A stretch of DNA of 64,000 nt from Pseudovirgaria hyperparasitica (Eukaryota; Ascomycota; Dothideomycetes; Acrospermales; Acrospermaceae): NCBI RefSeq assembly GCF_010093815.1, contig NW_022985559.1, positions 275,770 through 339,769 on the forward strand, read 5' to 3'. Of the stretch, positions 11,120 through 21,101 are shown one piece after another; position 1 is the stretch's first letter; every line of letters starts with the position of its first letter. The translations under genes and the position numbers were made by a program. The notes beneath the pieces were generated by a model. That model worked only from the letters and a program-made list of their open reading frames with translations. It did no database searches and had not been told where the DNA came from.

Positions 11120-13492
11120 CTAGACCTTCAATAACTCTAGCAAGGATTGAATGGCTTTATTCTCAATCTCACAGTGCTTCTCGATCCCCGCAACCTCCGC
11201 CAATATCTGCATGCCTAGTTTGCTAAGCATAGTAATGGTGTACTCGACACTACCAGACTCCTGCAGATATTGGAGGATGAGTCTCTTTTGAGCCTCGGAA
11301 AGTTTTCCTGTATTGTGCCGCTGTGAAATTATATTTTCCAGCAGATGAGATTCCGAGTGAGTAAATGCATATATCAGAGCAATGCTGAGTTTCCCTCCAT
11401 CCAAGTCTTCACAAAATCCTTTTTGCTCCATATACTTGTTCCGGTCAGTTTTGATTTCCGTCTACGAATGTATCATGAACAGACATACCTCTGGTAAGTT
11501 AAGGTTTGCATAATCGTCGCGAATTTGGAAATACCTTCCGAACAGGGTCATAAGAGGTATAAGATTTGGCACCAAAGGCAACCGGGCTTTGGCCATCATG
11601 AGTCTTGCAAGTAATCGGAAAAGGCCACCAGTTTCTAGAGATGGCAATTAGTAGGGGTTATATTGATTGGATCAGGACTTGGAGGCATACTTCCGTCAAT
11701 CATTACCAAAAATTGTTGCAAGGTCGGACGGATCCCGTTCGAACTCCAGTACAGATCATAGCTTTGGCCAATAAAGAGATTTCTTATTTCTTCTGTAATC
11801 TAGTGTTAGCGAAATGCTGACGGGCTTGAGCATATCTTATCACTCGGAGATAGCTTACCACTGAAGATATCGAGACCTTGTGTGTCATCGTGCTTTCTGA
11901 TAATGCTCATAGCTTCGAGAATGTAATAGCTGGCCGAGTTGATCGTTTGTGGGGCACCAAAGACCATATGAGTCGATGGCTTACCACGACGGAGACTTGA
12001 GTCATCCTGAACATCATCGAGCATCAGTGAGGCATTATGTAACATACCAACTGCCTGATTTATCCACGACATATCGTCTGGTGCAACATCTAGCCATACA
12101 TTGATAGCGTTGCCGATTAATTCTCGAATGTTTTTGGATGGAAGCGATGCTACATACTCGGCTGGCGCCGAGAGAACCTAGAAATCTGTCAGCATTCCTC
12201 TCAATCTGACATGACTATAGCACTGGGGTACATACCGTTCCTGGCAATTCAGGGAGTCTGGTTGTAGATACTATAGTGGCATCAATGGTGTCGCACATCT
12301 CTTTCTCTGGAGCTATGCTAGCATTCGAGGATGGTGGTGTCGGAACATTGTGGTCGAGGGATCCTTCAGTTAGCATAAGTTGCGAGAGCTGTAGTGTATT
12401 TAACTTCTGCTCTGGATGATACCTCGGGCATGAATTTCCCCACATAAGATTACCGCTGATCATGTATCCCATAGCCTCGATGAAAACCCGCGAGTCGAGT
12501 GAGAGCTGTTCATTTGCCTTCACGTCTTTTATCGTGTCAACATATGTAGCCACAAACTGCTTTACCATCTGGAGAATACGACACTGTGCATCTCCAAGAC
12601 TCATAGACTCCTGTGTCATCAGGATCCAAAGGCTATTGGTCATACTTGATTTGTTAAGCATTTTTGCCAGCTTCTGCTCCTTCTCCCACGACTGGATATC
12701 GTTCGTGAGTACTGCAGCTAACCACACAGGTCGAGTCAGTTGTACACATAGATCCATCTCCTCTGGAGGGATCGTTATAGCCATGCCAAAAGTGGCTATA
12801 GCGATCAAGAAACTATAGTATCGTCAGTTTGTATGTATGCCTCAAGAAACATCAGAGCGAATAGACGTACTAGGACCCACTATCAACTACCCGATAGTTT
12901 AGATAATCATCCAATGACGGAAAATGCGACGGGTCACGCTTTAAGTCGAGATCTTTCTTCCAATAGTCTATAACATTCTTCGCTCTCACGGGGTCGATAG
13001 CGGACAGCTCTTTGAAGATGTTGGCTAGGATTTTTCTTTCGCCATTCAAGTCGACGCTGACTTCGCCAATCTCCGGGCTCCAGTCCAAAGCATCCATGAC
13101 CTGAGCGTTTAGCTCAATGGCCTATCACGGCAGTTAGTAGCTAGGTAGAATTGGACAACCATTGGTCGAGTCATAGCAACCTTTGAGATCTTAGCTACGT
13201 CAATAACATCGTCGTGAAGAAAGCCAAATTCCATGATATAAGCAACAATTCCTAACCGTTCTGGTCGACATTCTGGTATGGCTGCTGAAGTGAAGTTGTA
13301 CAATGGCCCCATATTCCCTCCTAGTGATGTTGCAGGTAGCGGACCGACATACTTTCGCCAATCATTCCGCAGTCGGACAGTAGCAGCATCGTCCAGATAA
13401 GAGTAGCGGCTCACGCGCACAGGAATTCCAACGCAAAGCCCTTGATTGTCATATGACTCTGGATCAATCATGTATGAGTAACGGTACTCCAT
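11120..13492 (-). CDS. Bifunctional terpene synthase: N-terminal class I cyclase fused to C-terminal prenyl transferase (fusicoccadiene/ophiobolin F synthase type)
   Basis: Makes a long prenyl diphosphate (C20 or C25) from IPP and DMAPP, then cyclises it; family members yield fusicoccadiene, ophiobolin F and other di- or sesterterpenes. Seven exons reading leftward: 13492-13181, 13121-12871, 12812-12236, 12177-11859, 11792-11691, 11634-11489, 11434-11120; 673 residues. The start MEYRYSYMIDPESY lines up with the usual start of this family; an upstream in-frame ATG at 13570 is less likely. The cyclase domain (1 to about 320) has the Asp-rich metal motif DDVID (94-98) and the NSE triad NDIQSWEKE (225-233). 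The prenyl transferase domain (about 380-673) has DDVQD (434-438) followed by SLRRGKPSTH, and the second Asp-rich motif DDYAN (560-564). All four metal motifs are intact. Whether the product is C20 or C25 cannot be read from the sequence. Confidence 0.95.
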
Positions 13493-13588
13493 CGTTAACA
13501 AGCTCGGTCTGTCTTTTAGTTTAAACTTTGTGTTTCGTGGAAAGGAAGTGTGATGCGACGGCGTTTGCAAAGCTGGATAGTACCTAGA

Positions 13589-13617
13589 ATTATATAACCT
13601 CGTAATGTTACATTACG
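13589..13617. promoter_or_regulatory. TATA-like element and perfect 7-bp inverted repeat upstream of the terpene synthase
   Basis: About 100 bp before the synthase start is a TATATAA-like box (13591-13597). Immediately behind it (13601-13617) is the palindrome CGTAATG-TTA-CATTACG. The arms are perfect complements with a 3-bp gap, the form expected of a dimer-bound operator; the binding protein is unknown. Confidence 0.45.
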
Positions 13618-13829
13618 CTTCACAAAGGGGCCAGTCAGTGATGCCCAAGTTCCCTAGCATACCCTTCCAAATGCACTAGCGTAATCCGCGTGGGATTGAC
13701 ATGTTATCCTACAACTTAAGTCGTACCATCATGACCAAACTGTAGCTAAAGAGTTTGTGCATACAGACCTAGCGTCAGCACCGGAGTATGGGAACGCTAT
13801 CTGGGTATAACCTTTCAGCGCAACTGCTA

Positions 13830-14184
13830 TCAGACACCTACATATGTGCCATCTGCATTTCAGATAGTAATCATGTATTATCAGTATTATTGGTCAAAGT
13901 AATACTAACATAAGATACCTTATCCTGTATATTATCTATGTTACTATTACTCTTATAGTTAAGTCTAAACTACCTAGACTATGTATGAAAACATACCTAT
14001 AGTATATTATAGTAGTAGGAGAGTTTATTTTCATAGATAATTTGTAATGTCTAATTTTTTCTAAGATAATACCTTCATTTCTATAGATAACTAATAGAAG
14101 TAAGAGTAAATCGTAAGCCTCAACAAATTTAACACGATATTTAAGAATAATATAGTAAAGTAGAAGCTAAATGTATACACGTAC

Positions 14185-14222
<38 letters not shown>

Positions 14223-14590
14223 CTAGATAGAGTATCCTTTCTAATTAATGCTTAACACAGTAGCGATACTTATGTATATACTATGTAGTACTATATAATT
14301 AGAAGAGATGTATTAATACTTAGTGGGATACGAAATAGATCTTTATAACCGATTCTCTTATCATAAAATTTCTTCTAATATTATCTATTTGATACTATAA
14401 GATATTCTATATTAGTACACAAGAGAATAGTAGATTAGAGTTGGAGTTAAATCTACTATAGATAATCTTATAGGTAGTTTCTTATAAGTCTCAATATATA
14501 GAAAATTCTAGATATAGTAACGACATAAAATACTAAATATATTCATATTTGTTTTCGTATATATAGGACTACTATGCAGGATAATATCTC
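13830..14590. repeat. AT-rich block between synthase and P450-2
   Basis: About 760 bp strongly enriched in A and T, full of TATA/TAGTA/ATAGATA words and without any usable ORF. It contrasts with the balanced composition on both sides. It looks like an old transposon remnant eroded by repeat-induced point mutation, but no element ends or coding remains are recognisable, so the origin is inference. Confidence 0.6.
14187..14218. repeat. (AT)16 microsatellite
   Basis: Uninterrupted alternating A/T run of about 32 bp inside the AT-rich block. Confidence 0.95.
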
Positions 14591-14849
14591 GTATACCTCA
14601 TTGACTATGGTGAATAGAGGTGTCGCGTCTGGGCAAACATGCTAAAAGATGCGCTGAAAAAGTTACAGACGGATAAATGTTAACGGCTTCCCTCCGAGGC
14701 TTGAGGCTGCGGGATAAATAATGTGACCGAGAGATGGGTGAAGTGAAAGTCATCGAAGCTACAGCACTAACGCATTGACCCATGTAGCTAGAAATGATTT
14801 GACACTCCGCAAACAGTTGCTTGCAGTTGATAAAAGTAGCTTTGACATC

Positions 14850-14886
14850 TCAGCTGAGAACTGTGGATTATGGTGTCAGCTGAGAA
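14850..14886 (+). promoter_or_regulatory. Two TCAGCTGAGAA elements in the P450-2 promoter
   Basis: Identical 11-mers at 14850-14860 and 14876-14886, 26 bp apart (centre to centre) and about 200 bp upstream of the P450-2 start. The core TCAGCTGAG also occurs at 8229-8237 in the other oxidase promoter. The E-box core CAGCTG would suit a bHLH factor; function not shown. Confidence 0.4.
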
Positions 14887-15069
14887 ATATTCGACGTTTG
14901 ACGCATGCCTACCTTCATTTGTGGCGTATACCCGAAGCCGATAACTATGAATCATATCGACAATCGACGAATAGGTGATACCAGAAGGTCCGTCTTGGTA
15001 TAAAGCCTCTGGCTGGTCCTTATCAGCGAAGTAGATTGATTTCCCTCCAGACACGAAATCTCCCATATC

Positions 15070-17063
15070 ATGGCTGGCACTCTGTATCATGATATTTCTT
15101 CTCTTGGTATTCAATTGTGCCGTTGGGCACAAAATCGACCATACGATTTTCTACTCACACTTGGTGCTTGGTTGATTGGATATGGAATCTCAGTAGTTGT
15201 ATACCGCTTGGTATTGTCACCTTTAGCAGGAATACCCGGTCCGAAACTTGCCGCTGCTACAGGGTGGTACGAGACTTTTATAGACCTCTGGAGCAATGAT
15301 TTTCCGGAGGTGCTCAGACGACTACACGAGAAATACGGTAAGAGTTGAACTTGCGAGTGCGTTCGTCTAGACCGCAGAACTGAGATAACCGACTATAGGT
15401 CCCATCGTACGTGTCACCCCATGGGAGGTCCACATCAATGATTCCCACTTTTACGATAAGCTCTTCGTGACAGCACATAAACGGCGAACGGATATTAGCC
15501 CTTTGTCCAATCCAACAACATTCAGCTTGGGTTGTGAAGACTCTATAATCTCCACAAGATCGCATGACCGACATCGCCAGATGCGTAAACCTTTGGAGAG
15601 TTTCTTCTCACGCCAAGGTATTTCGCGCATAGAAGATATCATCCATGGCGAAGTCCGCCTTCTCGATACAAAGTTCCAATCTCGAAAGGGCACTGGTGAG
15701 GTAATCTGGCTAAATGCAGTCTTCGCGTCCTTCGCGGGAGACGTGATTGGATGTGTCACATGCGGCGACAATCCTGGATTTCTAGAAGGGAAAGACTTTT
15801 CTCCTGAATGGTACGGCCTCAAAGCATGGATACTAATGCCCGATAATTTACTATATTTCAGGTACACCACAAATCGAAAGCTGTTGGAAGTTATTCCTAT
15901 AATTCGTAACTTCCCATGGCTCACTAGGTATATTGCACTACTAGTCTGTTACTTTAAGAAGTGTATCTGACTTTATGAACTTGGTAGGCTGGTAAGAGCC
16001 GTACCGCGCTGGATTGTCGACAAGGTCAATCCTAGTGTATCCAGCCTTAGTTTACTCAAATTGGTTCGTCTCATCTGTAGACTTGGAGTCGTGAGTTTGT
16101 ACTAATTGAATGGATGTCAGTTTGGTGAGAATCAAATAAGCAAGATACGGAGCGAGATCGATCAGGCCGAAACAAGTGAAAAGAGTCAGAAAACCTCTGT
16201 GTTCCGCCACTTGCTCGAAAGTGACGTGGATGAGTCCGTCAAATCGATTCCACGACTTCAAGGGGAGGCTTTCATTCTAGAAGGAGCAGGGACTGTGACA
16301 ACCACTTCTACTCTAGTAATGACCACATACTATATTCTTGCTAATCCTGCAGTAGAGCAATGCTTGCGGAAGGAACTCGCAAGTACGATGGGAGACTTTC
16401 CCCATACCATCCCAAAATGGACAGAACTTGAGAAGATACCATATCTTGCCGCGTGCTTGAAGGAGGGACTCAGGTGGGTGAATGGCAATGGGTTACGCCA
16501 CTCTCGCCATCGGTATCTGATCTCCCGACAGGCTCAATCGCCATTTCAGGCGACAAGTCCGCATATCTCCTGATGAGGACCTTCACTACCAACACTGGAT
16601 TATACCTAAGAATGTATGTTGCTGTGGATTTTGTTGTGGAGTCATGACTAACATCACTTTTTCCCGTAGACACCTGTGGGTATGTCTAACTACCTCTTAC
16701 AAACAAACGCGGATGTATTTCCGGAGCCCATGAAGTTCAAGCCGGAACGTTGGATAGGACATTATAATCCTGAGATGGATAGGCACTGGGTGCCATTCGC
16801 ACGTGGTTCTCGGAATTGTCTGGGCATGAAGTAAGTATTGTCATCCTTATTTCAGCGGCCTTTGAAGCAATACTAGGACTTATCATTTCGTTCACAGTTT
16901 GTCTATGGCCGAGATGTATATTGTTTTGGGTACCTTGTTTCGCCAAGGGGCGTACAAGATATCTCTCGTAGATTGTGATGAGCGGGATATTCTACCGGTG
17001 CAAGATAGTGATATCGGCTGTCCTAGAGCAGACAGCAGGGGACTTAGAGTCAGGTTGGACTAG
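15070..17063 (+). CDS. Cytochrome P450 (terpenoid cluster P450-2)
   Basis: Heme-thiolate monooxygenase of 544 residues. Seven exons: 15070-15337, 15399-15927, 15988-16063, 16121-16473, 16532-16613, 16670-16830 and 16898-17063. All phases agree; the donor at 16064 (GTTCGT) is the weakest signal. A membrane anchor (about residues 24-50) is followed by the hinge [12 protein letters not shown]. The I-helix reads [11 protein letters not shown], the K-helix ExxR is E406-R409 (KEGLR), the PERF-like motif is KPERW, and the heme loop is [12 protein letters not shown] with the axial Cys at 486. The overall pattern resembles the trichodiene-oxygenase-like fungal P450s, not P450-1, so the two enzymes probably oxidise different positions. 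It is separated from the synthase by the AT-rich block and transcribed away from it. No disruption is seen. Confidence 0.9.
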
Positions 17064-17869
17064 ATTTACAGTTATGGCTGCTGCTCAGAGACATCTGGAC
17101 ACTTATTTGGCTTTCGGCGACCTATCGATGAACAAACCATCGGCCCTTTTCTCAGTTTGGGTGTAAGCGCGTTCTCTCTACGTTATTTGAACTTTGCGCT
17201 ATGATTCCAGGTCAAGTACGACGTGTTTGGATTATGTCCTACCCCGTGTATACCCACTATTTTCACAAGCCATGCGAGTTTCGGCATGGCTGTCTCCGGA
17301 CTCAATATCTTCCATATTAGTTCTTGCTTACTTCGCGATATCTTAAGTATCAAGTGTCTACAGGAGTCGACAAGGGCCGGGCTCCGTGCATCCCGGACGG
17401 GTTGTAAATGTGCCATGTCTCGATTGCTCTGATTATTTAAACGTGCCTTCCGGCTCTGGTCATTTTCGTTCCCTTATTCTGCCTTGTCGGCTTCATCTTG
17501 CGCTGACATCCGCACGCGAAACGGATCTAAGCCTTCAAGGCCTTTATCTGTTGCAACTCTATCATCTCCCTTGAGTAGTACTAAGGCTACTTGGGAGATT
17601 ATAATATAGAGAGTTTTGGTAAATTATGTCGTCCAAATAAGAATGATTCGTAATTAGCGAGCTTTAGTGCTATGGATTGAATCTCAGAAACTAAGCCATA
17701 CCTTCCACCTTAGGCCTTGCGCTAAGGATACTCAAGCAGGGGTCGGAAGCTAAGGTTAATCCCCAATTTTCTCCTCGAACCTTAACGTTTTGGTGCATGA
17801 CATGGATGGATAGACTGGGTTTGTCCTAGTAGTCTTTGAAGCACGTACCTAGAACGCGTTAGTACGTCT
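17064..17869. other. Spacer after P450-2, no gene recognised
   Basis: About 800 bp with only short open frames. Possibly further gene debris, but nothing could be assigned. Confidence 0.45.
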
Positions 17870-19330
17870 GTTGGAGACGGTGCAAAATACGCCTAGACGA
17901 CAAGCAACAACAAACCATTCCGAGTACTTGCCTCGAGGTCAACTGCGGCCGAATCACATACCAGGATTTTGCGAACTCCAAATACAAAGTCATCAACTAT
18001 TTGGCTTTCTTCAGACAGACAAAAAAGCTCTTGGATGGTCTCTGGGACAGAGACGGCCGATGAAAGCCCTCACTGCACACCACCCCGGTCTACGCCAGAA
18101 AGAAGTACATTGCGCAAGATCAGCTCACGTGGATCCGAGTTCGCTTTAACATCTGCATACCCGTCGAGGTAAAGTTTAGAAACAAACCTTAAAGGTTTCT
18201 TATGAGCTATTAAATACCGCATGAACTCGCTGAAGCTAGATATCCTGCAACTCTGGATGAAGAGCATAGTTGCAAGGTTGTAACGTACGTGTGGATGAGA
18301 ACATACGTGTGGATGGGAACGTACGTGTGGATGCTGGAAAATTCCGTGATGTCCCTACTCTATACTTGTTTGGCTTCTGCTTCTCAAACAGGCTCCATGT
18401 AAGACTACCTCCTGCTGACTGTTACTCCCTCAATCTAAAAGCAAGCTGACTTAATCTGTATAGTACACACATGCTACTCGCTGGCATTTCCATGTGCGTT
18501 TTGCTAGTCTAGTCCGGCGCCGTCTTCTCTACCTTCTTCCGACACGCTCTTGTGTTGTACTGGACTTGTGACCCGATTATCCATAGTCTAGGCGCAGCAT
18601 ACATGGCCCATGAGTTTCTCAAGCCAAAGAAAGGGCAGATGCTCTCAAAAACATGATAAAGCAGCCAGGAACATCAGGATTGGAGTGGTAATCTCTTTCG
18701 GGTATGTCTCGTCTGGTAATCTCTCGCCCTCAGATCCACAGGCTAAGGATAGGTTCGTTCTGATACTACGATGTGAGCACTACATAATTATCAGACCGGC
18801 CACCTACCTTGCTCTACTGTCATTTTAGGGGACGAGCGGGCATTAATGGTAATGCAAAGTAGCAATATATATACACGCACTGACGCCTGTATCGGACAGG
18901 CTCATGTTCCACTATCAAAGCTTCCTCAACGAGCCAAACGCAGCTTATCACGTGGACGACTGCCATGGTCGGATGGCAGCACACGCCTTACGCCAGGTGC
19001 TTTCACACTATCACATAAGACGTGAGACGCGGAACTGGCCGTTCATACTGTAGCTTATGACTTTCCATGCGATTAATATTATGGTTGACCAAGACTAGTA
19101 TATCATGTGCCTTATCGACCTGGAATGGGTAAGTTCTTTGTCTATAGAGCATCTCTCAGTGCCTTACTGATATATCGGAAGAGGAGTCGAGCAGATACGC
19201 GGAGAGCATCTTGATGAGATTAATAGAGTGCGTGAGAAAGTTTATGCGTATGTTTAAGGATGAAAGATTTAGCGAGTATTGTTGCAAAGATCCTTAGGCA
19301 GAAAGAAAGATACGACCAGAAGATTCACAG
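17870..19330 (+). pseudogene. Decayed fungal phosphotransferase (APH/kinase-like) family gene
   Basis: Pieces of one protein can be read in order along 1.4 kb, in changing frames and with stops. Recognisable pieces are a DFANSKYKVINYLAFFRQTK stretch followed by LLDGLWDRDG (17960-18060), KALTAHHPGLRQK after a frame change at 18060, then TWIRVRFNICIPVE (18127-18171), PHELAEARYPATLDEE (18219-18266), AAYMAHEFLKPKKGQML (18595-18645), a FLNEPNAAYHVDDC segment near 18922-18963, and FHAINIMVDQD followed by a stop (TAG 19096-19098) and CLIDLEW. This order matches the large fungal family with an aminoglycoside-phosphotransferase-like fold, often found near accessory clusters. Several frameshifts and stops make it non-functional. 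The family call rests on remembered motif order, so moderate confidence; that it is a relic is clearer. Confidence 0.6.
18283..18336 (+). repeat. Three 18-bp tandem repeats inside the relic
   Basis: Units 18283-18300, 18301-18318 and 18319-18336 share the core TACGTGTGGATG. Read in the relic's local frame each codes TYVWM plus one residue, so this is an in-frame coding expansion of a single TYVWM segment. Confidence 0.85.
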
Positions 19331-19759
19331 GCTGTCTGTTATATGTAAGGAAAGATTGCACTCTGAAGCTGGGTCGTGAGCCAAATTGGGAAAAAATCTA
19401 TGTGGAAGAAAATATTCGTGGTACTGCAATGGTCGCTGCCTGTTACCTTGCGTGAATGGCAGTAGGTCTTGCAATATATAACCGACTGATCTCGTATGGA
19501 GCGTACGGTCATGTATGCTCTGAACGAGCATAGGCTTTCGAAACATAGAAGAGCATGTCGTGTCCAAGAGCGATGAGAAGTCAGGATATGCCCAGTAGCC
19601 TTGAGTTCAATGCTGAAGTACAAGGTATTAAGTCTTGGTCCTCGAAGTTCTAGCTCTAGCTCCAAGGTGGAGAGCCAAATGTGTCTGCAGAAGAAAAAAT
19701 GTACGTATTCGAATTGCGTAGAAGCAAACATGCTCGTGACCAGACCAATCACCTCAACT
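19331..19759. other. Spacer between the relic and the NLP gene
   Basis: About 430 bp holding the 3' flank of the NLP gene. No further gene seen. Confidence 0.5.
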
Positions 19760-20611
19760 TCACCCCTCAGCATCAATCGCCTTTTGCAAATTCACCGTGA
19801 ACGTACTATCTTTGAACGGCACCGTTGCGTCTCCAAAGTCCGTATCCGTCAGTGCCTACAAGTCAAATCATCAGCACACTTCAACCCTTATCACCCACCA
19901 GTACAGACTCACCGTCCTCGCCGCAGTTGTCAGGCTCTCCCACGCCACCAACGGCTGCTCGCCACCCACATCGCTCGTGAACACCATCTGATGATTCACC
20001 GGAAACACACTCCGATACCCGACCAAGGGCCTGGCACCGCTATAGCTTGGGCTCGCAGACACATCGTAGTTGCCATGCGCAGAGACGGCGAATGAGAGCG
20101 TCGTAGCCGTCTCCGACGCGGCGCTCAGCCATACTACAATGTTCTCCCACTCGTGTCGGTGGCCGAGGCCCGATGACGGCGAGTCTTTGGGCATATACCA
20201 CGAGTACATGATGGCGTAACGCCCAGCGAAGGATGTGGCGCGTGAGTATACTTGGCCGGTGCTGCTGGAGCAGTCGCCGTCGGAGACACCGGTTGTGGCG
20301 AGGCCGCCGCTGTTGATAAAGTGTTAGTGCATGCTCGATGGGAGGAGGATTTGAGTCATAGGGCGGCGAGAGCAGGAAACGAACCCCGTGTCGCCGTTGG
20401 CTTGCACAGCAGGGAAGGGTACACAGCCATTGAAGATCTTCAGGAAAGGCTTATATTTGAGGTAGAGCGTGCCGGTGGTGCCTGATGGAACGGTTTGGGC
20501 GAAAGGAACCACAGCGTCGTGGGCTATTACTGCGCGGCTCTCGAGGGTGAGGGGAAAGGCAGAAGTAAGGCTCGCAAAGAGGGCAGAGATGACGAACGTC
20601 TTGACCTGCAT
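19760..20611 (-). CDS. NPP1/NLP family secreted protein (necrosis- and ethylene-inducing-peptide-like)
   Basis: Secreted protein of the NLP family, whose active members damage plant plasma membranes and trigger defence; many members are not cytolytic. Three exons reading leftward, 20611-20385, 20309-19913 and 19855-19760, encode 239 residues; introns of 75 and 57 bp keep frame. The N-terminus is a signal peptide of about 18 residues ending in a small-residue cleavage site. The central heptapeptide reads GHRHEWE. The canonical form has Asp where this has Glu, at a residue that belongs to the metal/activity site. One cysteine lies on each side of the first intron, giving the two-cysteine pattern of type 1 NLPs. 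The gene appears complete and undisrupted. A mobile element sits about 150 bp upstream of its start. Whether it is cytolytic cannot be told from the sequence. Confidence 0.92.
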
Positions 20612-20765
20612 CGTCAGTAAGATGTATTCAATTGATAGAACACTTGCGCGGGTGAGTCGGAGCTGAGAATGATCCTCGCGAGGTTGACTGTCCTAGTAGA
20701 GTCGACTCTGAGTGAATTTGTTTCTTGCATAAACGTTTGAACCAGGAAATGTTACACTCTATAAC

Positions 20766-21090
20766 GTAGACCTCTATGGAACACCCTCGATTTATATATA
20801 GAACACCCCGGCTTATTAGTCGGGTAGTAGTCTCGGGAGTGAATAGAGGATGTAGGTATACCGGGTTAGTATTATAATAACACGCCTATAACGAGTTATA
20901 TAAGTAGTATATATATAGATCTACTAACTAATTTTAACCTCGTACGCCTCAAAATAATACTTATATATGTGTTTTTAAGAGGGTATCCTGGTATACTTAC
21001 CCTTACCCCCTCTATTCGCTCCTGAGACTACTACCTAACTGAGAAAGACGGGGTGTTTCATATATAAATCAGGGGTGTTCCATAGTAACG
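20766..21090. mobile_element. MITE-like element with ~100-bp terminal inverted repeats and a 10-11-bp target duplication
   Basis: The left arm (about 20766-20865) and the reverse complement of the right arm (about 20985-21090) match closely. Both carry TATGGAACACCC, GATTTATATAT, GAACACCCCG-like, GGTAGTAGTCTC and GAATAGAGG in the same order. The interior is about 120 bp of AT-rich sequence without an ORF. CACTCTATAAC flanks both sides (20755-20765 and 21091-21101), consistent with a target-site duplication. No transposase is present, so it is non-autonomous. It lies in the upstream region of the NLP gene. Confidence 0.8.
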
Positions 21091-21101
21091 CACTCTATAA
21101 C

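Noticed and set aside
14187-14218. AT run as a replication origin
   Set aside because: Simple microsatellite in an AT-rich remnant; no supporting evidence.
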